Positions 1 through 5,857 are shown, numbered from the stretch's first letter. The stretch is 7,892 bases of DNA from Actinomyces sp. (GCF_030530635.1 NZ_JAUMUL010000093.1:1-7892), one strand, 5' to 3'. Notes: generated by a model from the letters alone, not told the origin. Made by a program: numbers and translations.

Positions 1-351
1 TGCAAACCCACCACAGGAACCCACACCACAACACCAAACACCCACACCACACCCCAAAACCGGAAGAACCGGTATACAGCAGAAGGTTAACTGGCCTCGT
101 GCATGCAGGAATGGCAGCCCAGCGCCCCGGCTGTGGGCGCCGCACCGCCTACTCCGGCAGCCGTTCGGCGCGTAGGCCCACCTCGACCACCGAGCTCTCA
201 AGCCGGGAGAGCCGGTTATGCGGAGTAAGTTGATGCGGACTCGGCGGGGAGGTTGCTCTCGAACACCATGAACTCGCCGAAATTATCCGTGAGTCCGGCA
301 ACCTTGAGAGCATCCCGCGATATGTCAAACGCCTCGCTGGTCAGCGATTAG
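1..351. other. Non-genic left end with C/A-rich tract and possible gene remnant
   Basis: No intact gene is supported here. Bases 2-58 contain no T and only three G on the plus strand, so the opposite strand is G/T-rich. A small inverted repeat (ACCGG, 5 bases, CCGGT) lies at 59-73 and a 6-bp one (GCTCTC, 7 bases, GAGAGC) at 194-212; neither is followed by a T-run on either strand. On the minus strand, 216-347 is an open frame of 43 codons without a normal initiator at its head. A second minus frame ending at the stop at 149-151 continues with protein-like composition (HNRLSRLESSVVEVGLRAER), as if one gene had been frameshifted near 220. A plus-strand frame, 234-365, is equally open. I recognise none of them. 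The stretch is downstream of the peptidase gene, so its terminator should be here, but I see no clear one. Confidence 0.4.
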
Positions 352-2688
352 TCACTCACGTGTGAGCGTCCGCCAGGCGAACTCGTACGTCAGTGCATTC
401 ATGTAGGCCTGCTGCTTGTTAGTGGCTGCGCCGCCGTGCCCGCCCTCGTTGTTCTCGAAATAGGTCACGTCCTGCCCGAGTTCCAGCATGCGGTAGGCCA
501 TGGTGCGGGCATGAGCCGGATGCACGCGATCGTCTCGGGTGGAGGTCAACAGCAGCACCGGCGGGTAGGTCCGCCCCGGCTCCAGGAGGTGGAAGGGGGA
601 GAAGCCGCGGATGAACTCCCACTGTGCCGGGTCATCCGGGTCTCCGTACTCTGGTTCCCAGGAGGGGCCGGCCAGAAGATGGATGTAGCGCCGCATATCC
701 AGCAGCGGCACCTCGCACACCACCGCCCCCACCAGATCCGGATACCGGGTAAGCATGACGCCGGCCAACAGCCCGCCATTGGAGCCGCCGTGCACCGCCA
801 ACCGCTCCGGGGAAGTGACGCCCCGCTCGGCCAGTGCGCGTGCCACGGACGCGAAGTCCTCATACGTCCGATGCCGATGCTCCTTGGCGGCGGCTTGATG
901 CCATGCGGGCCCGTACTCACCGCCACCGCGAATATTCGCCACCACGTAGGTGCCGCCCCGCTCCAGCCAGGCCTTACCGATCACCGACAGGTATCCGATT
1001 CCCAGAGGGATCTCGAAGCCGCCGTAGCCGTAGAGCAGTGTCGGGGACGGAATGGGATTGCCGGCGTTGTCGAGCCGGGGCCGACCGATCTGGAAGTAGG
1101 GCACCCGGGTACCGTCATCCGAGACGGCCACATGCTGGGTGACGGCGACGCCGCTCGCATCGAAGCGCCAGGGCGCCTCACGCAGCACCTCGATGTCGGC
1201 CAGTCTGCCGTCGGCATTGAGCTCGCCGAGCATGAGTGCCGAGGGGCTGGTGAAGGAGGTGCGCGTCAACCAGACCCTGTCATCGTGGAGCGGATCGATG
1301 CCGTCGGCAGCGAATTCGATCAGGGGACGTCCGGGACGTAGCAGGGTTTGGTCCTGCGTGGCCTGAGTCTGCGGACTGTCACTGCCGGTGCAGGCTGCGC
1401 CATCGTCGGTCCCGGGCAACCGAAGCGGGCGACGTGACCAGGGGCCGGAACCGTCGGTGGCGGTGGGCGTTAGCACTTCGACGGAAGTGACGCAGTCATC
1501 AAGAATAGACAGCAATAGGTGATGGGCGGTCATGGTGAATCCGCTCAACGATGTGGTAGGTGTCGGCGTGAACAGCACTGTCAGGTCTCGCGATCCACCC
1601 AGGAATGCCTCAATCGGTGCAGCCAGTAGGGAGCCTGCCGGGTAAGTCGTGTGGGCATCGGTCTGCCAGTCCTCACGTAGTTCGATCAGCAGCAGGTCCC
1701 AGACCGGGGTCACTGTTGCCGAGGCGGGCACATCCACACGCAGTGCACCAGGCGCAATCGTGGCCTGCGTCTGTGTCAGGTGGTCAGCGCCGGAAGCAGC
1801 GGTGAAGACTTCGGCGCCCTCAGGAAGCAACCATAATTCGGAGCTGTAGAAGTCCGGGTGAATCAGCAGCCAGACCCGGTTCTTCGGGTCGTGGAAGCCC
1901 CAAGCCCCCTCCGCGTCGGCGGGCGCGGTGAGCAGCACCTCGCCCGCCTGTGGACTCTGGCCGCGGCGCAGACGACGCACCTGCCGGGGGTACCCGGAAG
2001 GGGTGAGCGAGCCCTCCCCGAAGTCGGTGGCCAGCAACACGGTGTTGCCCTCGTCATCGCCCCAATCCAGGAATCCCTTGGAAGGCTCGCGCACGAAGCC
2101 GGTGCCGCCCTGATCCGGACCCGGTAGGAAACGGCGCTCGTCCAGGTCGAATTCGCGAGTGATGTCGGTGTCGGAGCCGCCGTCGGACAGGTTTATCAAG
2201 GCCCGTCGACCGGTCAGGGGACCGCGCAGCGGCATGGAGGCATCCGACCAGACCCAGTTGACGCCCTCCTCCTCGCAAAGCGCATCGAGATCGAGCAGAA
2301 CCTCCCAGTCGGTGGGGTCGGTGACCATGGAGTCCGCGGCGGGGGCGGCGCGGGACGGCGCAGCCGTGCGGGCCTGGGATGTCGAGGAGCCGGCTCGGTA
2401 GGCCTCCCAGGTGGTGCGCCGCCACAGCCCGCGCGGATGGGCGGCGTCGGTCCAGAAGTTGTACAGGGCGCCGGCGGCTTCACTTACCTCGGGAATGCGG
2501 TCGGGGGAGTCCAGGATCGCCTCGATAGTGGTGCGCAGCTGGGTGAACTCGGGGGAGTCGTCGTAGGCGGCGCGGGTGGCGGCGTTGCGCCTGGCCACCC
2601 ATGACAGCGCCCGCACCCCCTCGATCTCGTCAAGCCAATCGGGGACGGGCTGAAGACTCGATGAGGAGGCTGCGGGCGTTGTATTCAC
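352..2688 (-). CDS. S9A prolyl-oligopeptidase-family serine peptidase (PreP-like, COG1505 type)
   Basis: This is a serine peptidase of the prolyl oligopeptidase clan: an N-terminal beta-propeller gates a C-terminal alpha/beta-hydrolase that cleaves short peptides, usually after proline. The 778-residue product has the complete triad: Ser636 in GGSNGG, Asp719 in TSTRDDRVHPAHA and His751 in NEGGHGG. An oxyanion/substrate Tyr lies in the LLYGYGGFEI segment. The N-terminus (PDWLDEIEGVRALSWVARRN) is the usual opening of the family. The hydrolase part, with AVVCEVPLLDMRRY and WEPEYGDPDDPAQWEF, looks closer to the bacterial PreP-like branch than to classical POP, so strict prolyl specificity is not assured. 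No signal peptide is visible, so it is probably cytosolic. It is longer than usual for the family because of Ala/Ser-rich stretches at about residues 99-123 and 405-448, both in the propeller. The start codon is GTG with only a weak ribosome site; no better in-frame start exists before residue 120. It begins 48 bases after the antitoxin-like gene and may be co-transcribed with it. Confidence 0.93.
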   Translation of the reverse strand: MNTTPAASSSSLQPVPDWLDEIEGVRALSWVARRNAATRAAYDDSPEFTQLRTTIEAILDSPDRIPEVSEAAGALYNFWTDAAHPRGLWRRTTWEAYRAGSSTSQARTAAPSRAAPAADSMVTDPTDWEVLLDLDALCEEEGVNWVWSDASMPLRGPLTGRRALINLSDGGSDTDITREFDLDERRFLPGPDQGGTGFVREPSKGFLDWGDDEGNTVLLATDFGEGSLTPSGYPRQVRRLRRGQSPQAGEVLLTAPADAEGAWGFHDPKNRVWLLIHPDFYSSELWLLPEGAEVFTAASGADHLTQTQATIAPGALRVDVPASATVTPVWDLLLIELREDWQTDAHTTYPAGSLLAAPIEAFLGGSRDLTVLFTPTPTTSLSGFTMTAHHLLLSILDDCVTSVEVLTPTATDGSGPWSRRPLRLPGTDDGAACTGSDSPQTQATQDQTLLRPGRPLIEFAADGIDPLHDDRVWLTRTSFTSPSALMLGELNADGRLADIEVLREAPWRFDASGVAVTQHVAVSDDGTRVPYFQIGRPRLDNAGNPIPSPTLLYGYGGFEIPLGIGYLSVIGKAWLERGGTYVVANIRGGGEYGPAWHQAAAKEHRHRTYEDFASVARALAERGVTSPERLAVHGGSNGGLLAGVMLTRYPDLVGAVVCEVPLLDMRRYIHLLAGPSWEPEYGDPDDPAQWEFIRGFSPFHLLEPGRTYPPVLLLTSTRDDRVHPAHARTMAYRMLELGQDVTYFENNEGGHGGAATNKQQAYMNALTYEFAWRTLTRE

Positions 2689-2736
2689 CGGGCAGACTCT
2701 ACGGCCTGCCGGCGTGGCGGTGCTGTTGACCCGCCG

Positions 2737-2919
2737 TCACTCCTTGCCAATGGTCTTATCGGCGGCGTCGCGGGCGGAGTCGACCTGGGAGTCGAATTTG
2801 CCTCCGGTGACCTTCTTGGCGGCCTCGGCGGCCTTGTCCAGGACCTTGTCGGAGACCTCCTCGACCTTGTCGGAGCTGACGACGCCCTCGGCCTTCTTCT
2901 TCAGGTCATCGAGTCCCAT
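2737..2919 (-). CDS. MT0933/Rv0909-family antitoxin-like small protein
   Basis: This 60-residue protein is rich in Lys, Asp, Glu and Ala, with heptad-like amphipathic helices (about residues 2-38) followed by TGGKFDSQVDSARDAADK (residues 38-55). Short N-terminal helices, then T-G-G-K-[FY] and a final helix, are the pattern of the actinobacterial MT0933_antitox family, typified by M. tuberculosis Rv0909, which pairs with the SRPBCC-fold toxin Rv0910. I assign it from the motif by memory, not by search. There is no signal peptide or membrane segment. The ATG start has a strong ribosome site (AAAGGAA at 2925-2931, 5 bases away). No SRPBCC-like toxin is next to it: upstream is a lipoprotein gene (79 bases away) and downstream is the peptidase. 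It may be an orphan, or do something other than neutralise a toxin; many actinobacteria carry such proteins singly. Alternatives are a general stress protein of CsbD type, which it resembles in size and charge. Confidence 0.72.
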   Translation of the reverse strand: MGLDDLKKKAEGVVSSDKVEEVSDKVLDKAAEAAKKVTGGKFDSQVDSARDAADKTIGKE

Positions 2920-2998
2920 AGCGCTTCCTTTCGTCTACCACGGGGATGCCGGCCGGCTTCCCATGTGCGCAGTATGACACGGGTGCAATGATGCGAAC

Positions 2999-3694
2999 TC
3001 ACAGCGAGGCGAGCACGGCATCGGCGATCTCACGGGCGCGCTCGGCGGAGGCCGCATCAATCATTACGAAGGTGACCGTCCCGCCGGGGTCTGTTGAGGC
3101 GGCAGTGCCGTCTTCAGTGGAGCCGGCGGTGTCAGGGGTGCCTGTGGCGCCGCCCGTCATGATGGCCATGAAGGCGATACTGAATGCCCTTCCGGAGCCG
3201 GCGAGCTTGCCGGAGGCCGTGTAGAGGGCCGCTTCGGCTCCGGAGCCGGTGGTGCGTTGCACGAAGTCACTGGAGTCGACCTGGTCGTCCGCGGTGACCT
3301 CGGCGAACTCCTCCTCGGGTGGCAATCCATCCTCGAGTTGGTACTGGGAGACCACCAGATTCTCCGTGAAATCGGTGGCGTCCGCGTCCACGCTGATCAG
3401 ATGGAAGGTCTGGGCATTCTCCCGCACCGAGTCAGGCTCCTGGTCGAGAGCGTCCGCCACCGCCTGCACGAGTTCGTCGTCCAAGTCGTCGTGGGTCAGG
3501 GTGGTCCAGTCGGACGGTACCGCCAGGGAGATTCCAAAGCCCGGCACCTCGGTGAGGGTGTAGCCGTGGGGTGTGGTGGGGCCGGTGGAGGAGTCGGCGT
3601 CCGCGGAGCAGGCCGTCATCGACACGGACATCGACACGGCCGTGGCCAGGATCAGGCCGTAGCCGAGGACATTCCTGCGGGATGGACGTGTCAT
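2999..3694 (-). CDS. Putative lipoprotein, third copy of a tandem paralogous trio
   Basis: The product is a 231-residue lipoprotein of unknown function. An N-terminal signal ends in the lipobox MTAC, so Cys29 should be lipidated and the protein held on the outer face of the membrane. The signal begins with SRRNVLG (residues 5-11 of the SRRNVL type), a fair twin-arginine motif, so Tat export is possible. After a short Ser/Asp/Thr linker comes the family block GYTLTEVP...AVPSDWTTLT (residues 44-67, Trp63). The C-terminal part has TTGSGAEA and ends SAERAREIADAVLASL, shared with the two upstream genes. Relative to them it has an extra Gly/Thr/Ser/Asp-rich loop of roughly 20 residues before the last strand. 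The frame is open further upstream to 3886, but the ATG at 3694 gives the signal peptide and has AAGGA 5 bases before it. It follows the second copy by 55 bases, so both are probably on one transcript. A distant link to LpqN or PsbP/Mog1-like folds is conceivable but unproven. Confidence 0.85.
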   Translation of the reverse strand: MTRPSRRNVLGYGLILATAVSMSVSMTACSADADSSTGPTTPHGYTLTEVPGFGISLAVPSDWTTLTHDDLDDELVQAVADALDQEPDSVRENAQTFHLISVDADATDFTENLVVSQYQLEDGLPPEEEFAEVTADDQVDSSDFVQRTTGSGAEAALYTASGKLAGSGRAFSIAFMAIMTGGATGTPDTAGSTEDGTAASTDPGGTVTFVMIDAASAERAREIADAVLASL

Positions 3695-3699
3695 GAGAA

Positions 3700-3704
3700 T
3701 CCTT
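3700..3704 (-). promoter_or_regulatory. Ribosome binding site fixing the start at 3694
   Basis: AAGGA on the minus strand, 5 bases before the ATG at 3692-3694. It supports this start over the longer open frame reaching 3886, whose extra 64 residues are Arg/Ser/Pro-rich and overlap the end of the preceding gene. Confidence 0.7.
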
Positions 3705-3749
3705 GCGAAATCTGGGTGTGGGGTGGTTGAAGGTGGTTGGGCCCGTGGA

Positions 3750-4418
3750 TCAGATCGAGCCCGCGACCGCGTCGAGTAGTTCCTGCGCCCGCTGCGCGGA
3801 CTCGTAACTGGTGACCGTGACCACGAGCGTGCCACCGTCCTTCGGGACAAGCGCGTTGATGATGGCGCCGTACTGCGTCTGCCCACCGAAGCTTAGGGAA
3901 TAGCTCACGGTCCTGGCCTCGGCGCCACTGCCCGTGGTGGTGGAGGCCACCTCGACGTCGTCCTGGCCAATGCCGAACTCCTCCATCCCGGCGGTGATCT
4001 CCTCCTTGGTGCGCAGCTCGTTCTGGTCCTTGTTGACCTGGGCGTTGATCTCGTCCGCCTTGCCGGAGCCCCCACGGCCCGCAGAGATCACCCCGTACGC
4101 CGTCAGCTTCAGCTTCACGGAGTCCGCGTCCGCGCCCGTCGCCTGGGCAAAGGCGTCGATGCGGTCGTCAGCGTCCGCGTCATCGCTGGTGAGGGTGGTC
4201 CAGTCGGAGGGGACCGCGAAAGTGACGGAGCTGTTAGGGATCTGTGCGGTCGTGTAGCCGTCGGGGACGGTGGTCTTCGCATCCGCGCCCTCGTCGCCCT
4301 TGGCGGCTGCCGTGCTGGTGCCGGTGGCGTCGTTCGAGGTGGAGCAGGCCGCCAAGGGGACTGCCAGAGCGACGGCGAATGCGGTGGTCAGGGCGGTTCT
4401 GCGAGCCAGGTGAGCCAT
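3750..4418 (-). CDS. Putative lipoprotein, second copy of a tandem paralogous trio
   Basis: The product is a 222-residue lipoprotein of unknown function. The signal peptide MAHLARRTALTTAFAVALAV leads to the lipobox LAAC with Cys25 as lipidation site. An Ala/Asp/Thr/Lys-rich linker (26-50) precedes the family block VPDGYTTAQIP...FAVPSDWTTLT (51-77, Trp73). The middle is helical and charged. The C-terminal part has TTTGSGAEARTVSYSLSFGG and ends SAQRAQELLDAVAGSI, which aligns with both neighbours. It lacks the extra loop of the downstream copy and is the shortest of the three mature domains. A TTG at 4431-4433 would add five residues, but it lies upstream of the ribosome site, so the ATG at 4418 is chosen. 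It is separated from the first copy by 123 bases that hold a palindrome and a strong hairpin, so it may have its own promoter or be attenuated. Its role is not known; a sensor, adhesin or ligand-binding protein at the cell surface are all open. Confidence 0.86.
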   Translation of the reverse strand: MAHLARRTALTTAFAVALAVPLAACSTSNDATGTSTAAAKGDEGADAKTTVPDGYTTAQIPNSSVTFAVPSDWTTLTSDDADADDRIDAFAQATGADADSVKLKLTAYGVISAGRGGSGKADEINAQVNKDQNELRTKEEITAGMEEFGIGQDDVEVASTTTGSGAEARTVSYSLSFGGQTQYGAIINALVPKDGGTLVVTVTSYESAQRAQELLDAVAGSI

Positions 4419-4423
4419 GGGGG

Positions 4424-4430
4424 TCCTTCT
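4424..4430 (-). promoter_or_regulatory. Ribosome binding site fixing the start at 4418
   Basis: AGAAGGA on the minus strand, 5 bases before the ATG at 4416-4418. Because it lies downstream of the alternative TTG at 4431-4433, it excludes that codon as the natural start. Confidence 0.75.
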
Positions 4431-4473
4431 CAATGAGTCATAGTTATCGTGGCCGATGGGCCTTCGGCGGGGA

Positions 4474-4513
4474 GCCGTCGGGGCGGGGCGCGGTGCAGCC
4501 CCGCCCCGACGGT
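4474..4513 (-). terminator. Strong GC-rich hairpin between two lipoprotein genes; possible terminator or attenuator
   Basis: A perfect inverted repeat: CCGTCGGGGCGGGG at 4475-4488 pairs with CCCCGCCCCGACGG at 4499-4512. One more C:G pair inside leaves an 8-base loop, and a G:T pair can be added outside. It begins 28 bases after the stop of the first lipoprotein gene and ends about 55 bases before the second. There is no U-run after it on either strand, so it is not a classic intrinsic terminator. GC-rich actinobacteria often have U-less hairpins after genes, so partial termination or RNA 3'-end protection is a reasonable inference. Confidence 0.5.
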
Positions 4514-4515
4514 AA

Positions 4516-4529
4516 CGATACGGGTATCG
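4516..4529. promoter_or_regulatory. Perfect 14-bp palindrome, candidate operator for the second lipoprotein gene
   Basis: CGATAC-GG-GTATCG, located 12 bases after the stop of the first lipoprotein gene and about 98 bases before the start of the second. The 2-base centre is too tight for a good RNA hairpin, so a dimeric DNA-binding protein is the likelier reader. Its core resembles the palindrome at 5358-5375 (see that entry). No binding protein is known from this window. Confidence 0.35.
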
Positions 4530-4541
4530 ATATGTCTTGAC

Positions 4542-5285
4542 TCAGATCGAGCCGAGGATCACGTCGGCCAGTTCCTGCACCCGCTCGGTGGAGGCCGCGC
4601 TGATAGCGATCAGGGCGAATCCCTTGCCGCCCTTCGCCGGCACGATCACATACGCTCCCTTGTTGCTCGTCTCTCCGAGGGTGAGGGTGTAGCTCTGCAC
4701 CACTGCGTCGTCGCCGCTGGCGGTTGTGGTCTTGGTGTAGGTGTCGGGCGTGATGTTCGCGTTCGGGTTGTTTGCAGTCTGGTTGGCCAGGAACTGCGCC
4801 ACCTCGTCCTTGGAGGGGGCCGCATACGCACTATCCAGTAGCTCGACGTTGAGGTTCTCGACGAAGTTCTCGGTTGCGCTTGTGTCTATGCTCCACAGGG
4901 CCAGCGACTCCATTGCGGCGAGTACTTCCGCAGGAGTCCGCTCGGTGGCTGTGGCGACGGCGTCTACCAGCTCGGTCTGTGAGGAGGCCTCGGCGCCGGT
5001 GAGTGTGGTCCACCCGGAGGGAACGGCGAAGGACAAGTCGGCATTGGGGACCTCGGTGAGGGTGTAGCCGTCTGGAACAGTAGGCGTCGAACTCGTCGCG
5101 TCTGCGCCCGTCTTGCTGCTGCCGGAATCCGTGCCGGTGCTGGCTTCGGCGGTGACCTGCTGGTCGGAGTTCCGCTCCTCGGCATCGGTGGAGTTGTTGG
5201 ACTGACAGGCGGCCAAAGACGCGGTCAGGGCGACGGCGGCCAGAGTGGTGGTGAGGGTTGTTGCTACGCGGGGTAGGCGCTTCAT
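4542..5285 (-). CDS. Putative lipoprotein, first copy of a tandem paralogous trio
   Basis: The product is a 247-residue lipoprotein of unknown function. The signal MKRLPRVATTLTTTLAAVAL has a basic start and a hydrophobic core and leads to the lipobox LAAC, with Cys27 as the lipidated residue. Unlike the other two copies it has no adjacent Arg pair, so Sec export is expected. It has the longest linker of the trio, a Ser/Thr/Asp/Gln-rich segment (28-69). Then come the family block VPDGYTLTEVPNADLSFAVP followed by SGWTTLT (70-96, Trp92), a helical middle part, and a C-terminal region with TTTASGDDA and a closing STERVQELADVILGSI. The frame extends upstream to 5375, but the ATG at 5285 gives a proper signal peptide and has GGAG 5 bases before it. 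It is the first gene of the minus-strand run and is divergent from clpB. A palindrome 73-90 bases upstream may control it. I see no convincing -35/-10 pair. Confidence 0.86.
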   Translation of the reverse strand: MKRLPRVATTLTTTLAAVALTASLAACQSNNSTDAEERNSDQQVTAEASTGTDSGSSKTGADATSSTPTVPDGYTLTEVPNADLSFAVPSGWTTLTGAEASSQTELVDAVATATERTPAEVLAAMESLALWSIDTSATENFVENLNVELLDSAYAAPSKDEVAQFLANQTANNPNANITPDTYTKTTTASGDDAVVQSYTLTLGETSNKGAYVIVPAKGGKGFALIAISAASTERVQELADVILGSI

Positions 5286-5288
5286 GTG

Positions 5289-5294
5289 TTCTCC
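5289..5294 (-). promoter_or_regulatory. Ribosome binding site fixing the start at 5285
   Basis: GGAGAA on the minus strand, with GGAG 5 bases before the ATG at 5283-5285. It decides for this start against a frame extension of 30 residues that would put non-signal sequence in front of the lipoprotein signal. Confidence 0.65.
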
Positions 5295-5357
5295 AAGTCT
5301 CAGAGTAGGCGGGTATGTGTGCTGCAGCAGGCTAACGGAGTGCGCATCGATAACAAA

Positions 5358-5375
5358 ATGGGTAGGGCTACCCAT
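5358..5375. promoter_or_regulatory. Perfect 18-bp palindrome, candidate operator of the lipoprotein trio
   Basis: ATGGGTAG-GG-CTACCCAT, 73-90 bases before the start of the first lipoprotein gene, where a promoter would be expected. Its inner 12 bases (GGTAGGGCTACC) match those of the palindrome at 4517-4528 (GATACGGGTATC) at 8 of 12 positions, pattern G-x-TA-x-GG-x-TA-x-C. Eight-base arms with a 2-base spacer suit a dimeric helix-turn-helix regulator. The regulator is not encoded here. Confidence 0.45.
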
Positions 5376-5600
5376 GCTCTGCCTGAATTCACTGGGAAAT
5401 CTGACACCTCAGGTTTGGCAGTGGTGGTGCGTGCCACTGTCGGTGGCGCGGCGGGTGGATGATCGGCTGTCGGCGCCCGGCTGGGATGTACCATCTTCCA
5501 AAACTGACTTCGTCTCTGTGCGCCGCTTCGGGGTGATCGGATGCTCGCCCGCACGCGCTACGAGTCGCAGCCGTGAGCCCTCGGGAGTGTGCTCCCCAAA

Positions 5601-5832
5601 GTGACTCTTCGTGTTTGGGGCTGGAAAGGTCGTCTTCGGCAAACCGGCACCCACTGACAACGGCCTCACCGGCCCGAACCGGGCCTGCCACGCCCGATCA
5701 TGACCACTACATCGCGGCCCCGCACCCTCCCGGAACCCCCGCCCCCGGCAGCGACCCCCTATGCCGGTTCCAGTTCAGTTTGGATGCAATACAGATCCAA
5801 ACCCCACCACACCCTCAAACACGAAGAGCCAC
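5601..5832. repeat. Imperfect 17-base inverted repeat pair flanking about 200 bases
   Basis: CAAACACGAAGAGCCAC on the plus strand at 5816-5832 recurs on the minus strand at 5617-5601 as CAAACACGAAGAGTCAC, with one mismatch and 13 consecutive identical bases. The two copies are 198 bases apart and point toward each other. The right copy ends 4 bases before the HspR operator. No transposase or target duplication is seen, so the meaning is unknown. Confidence 0.5.
5778..5802. repeat. Inverted repeat GTTTGGAT-N9-ATCCAAAC upstream of clpB
   Basis: Perfect 8-bp arms with a 9-base spacer, ending 34 bases before the HAIR element. It is less GC-rich than its surroundings. There is no T-run after it on either strand, so an operator is more likely than a terminator. 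It does not match the HAIR or CIRCE consensus, and I cannot name a protein for it. Confidence 0.4.
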
Positions 5833-5836
5833 CAAA

Positions 5837-5857
5837 GTTGAGTGGAATAGACTCAAG
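5837..5857 (+). promoter_or_regulatory. HAIR element (HspR operator) of clpB
   Basis: GTTGAGT, seven bases, ACTCAAG. The known HspR-associated inverted repeat is CTTGAGT-N7-ACTCAAG, so 13 of 14 arm positions match and the spacer is exact. HspR, a MerR-type repressor stabilised by DnaK, binds this element before dnaK and clpB operons in Streptomyces and mycobacteria. Its place 70 bases before clpB, over the promoter, fits repression released on heat shock. hspR itself is not in the window. Confidence 0.92.

Noticed and set aside
194..212. Terminator of the peptidase gene
   Set aside because: The 6-bp stem is short, lies about 140 bases beyond the stop codon, and has no T-run.
436..1341. Plus-strand open frame (301 codons) opposite the peptidase gene
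   Set aside because: It lies antisense to the catalytic domain of an intact S9A peptidase; composition (many His, Gln, Arg, Gly) is that of a shadow frame.
3695..3886. N-terminal extension of the third lipoprotein
   Set aside because: The extra 64 residues are Arg/Ser-rich, overlap the preceding gene, and would bury the lipoprotein signal peptide. A ribosome site supports the ATG at 3694.
5286..5375. N-terminal extension of the first lipoprotein
   Set aside because: It would place 30 residues before a clean signal peptide; GGAG lies 5 bases before the ATG at 5285.
5389..5691. Minus-strand open frame of 100 codons in the intergenic region
   Set aside because: GTG start without ribosome site, and an Arg/His/Trp/Cys/Pro-rich translation typical of non-coding sequence. 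An overlapping frame (5409-5669) is equally open.
5666..5695. tRNA-like T-arm (GGTTCG within a GC stem, minus strand)
   Set aside because: Only a 6-bp stem with a 3-base loop; no acceptor, D-arm or anticodon arm could be laid out around it.
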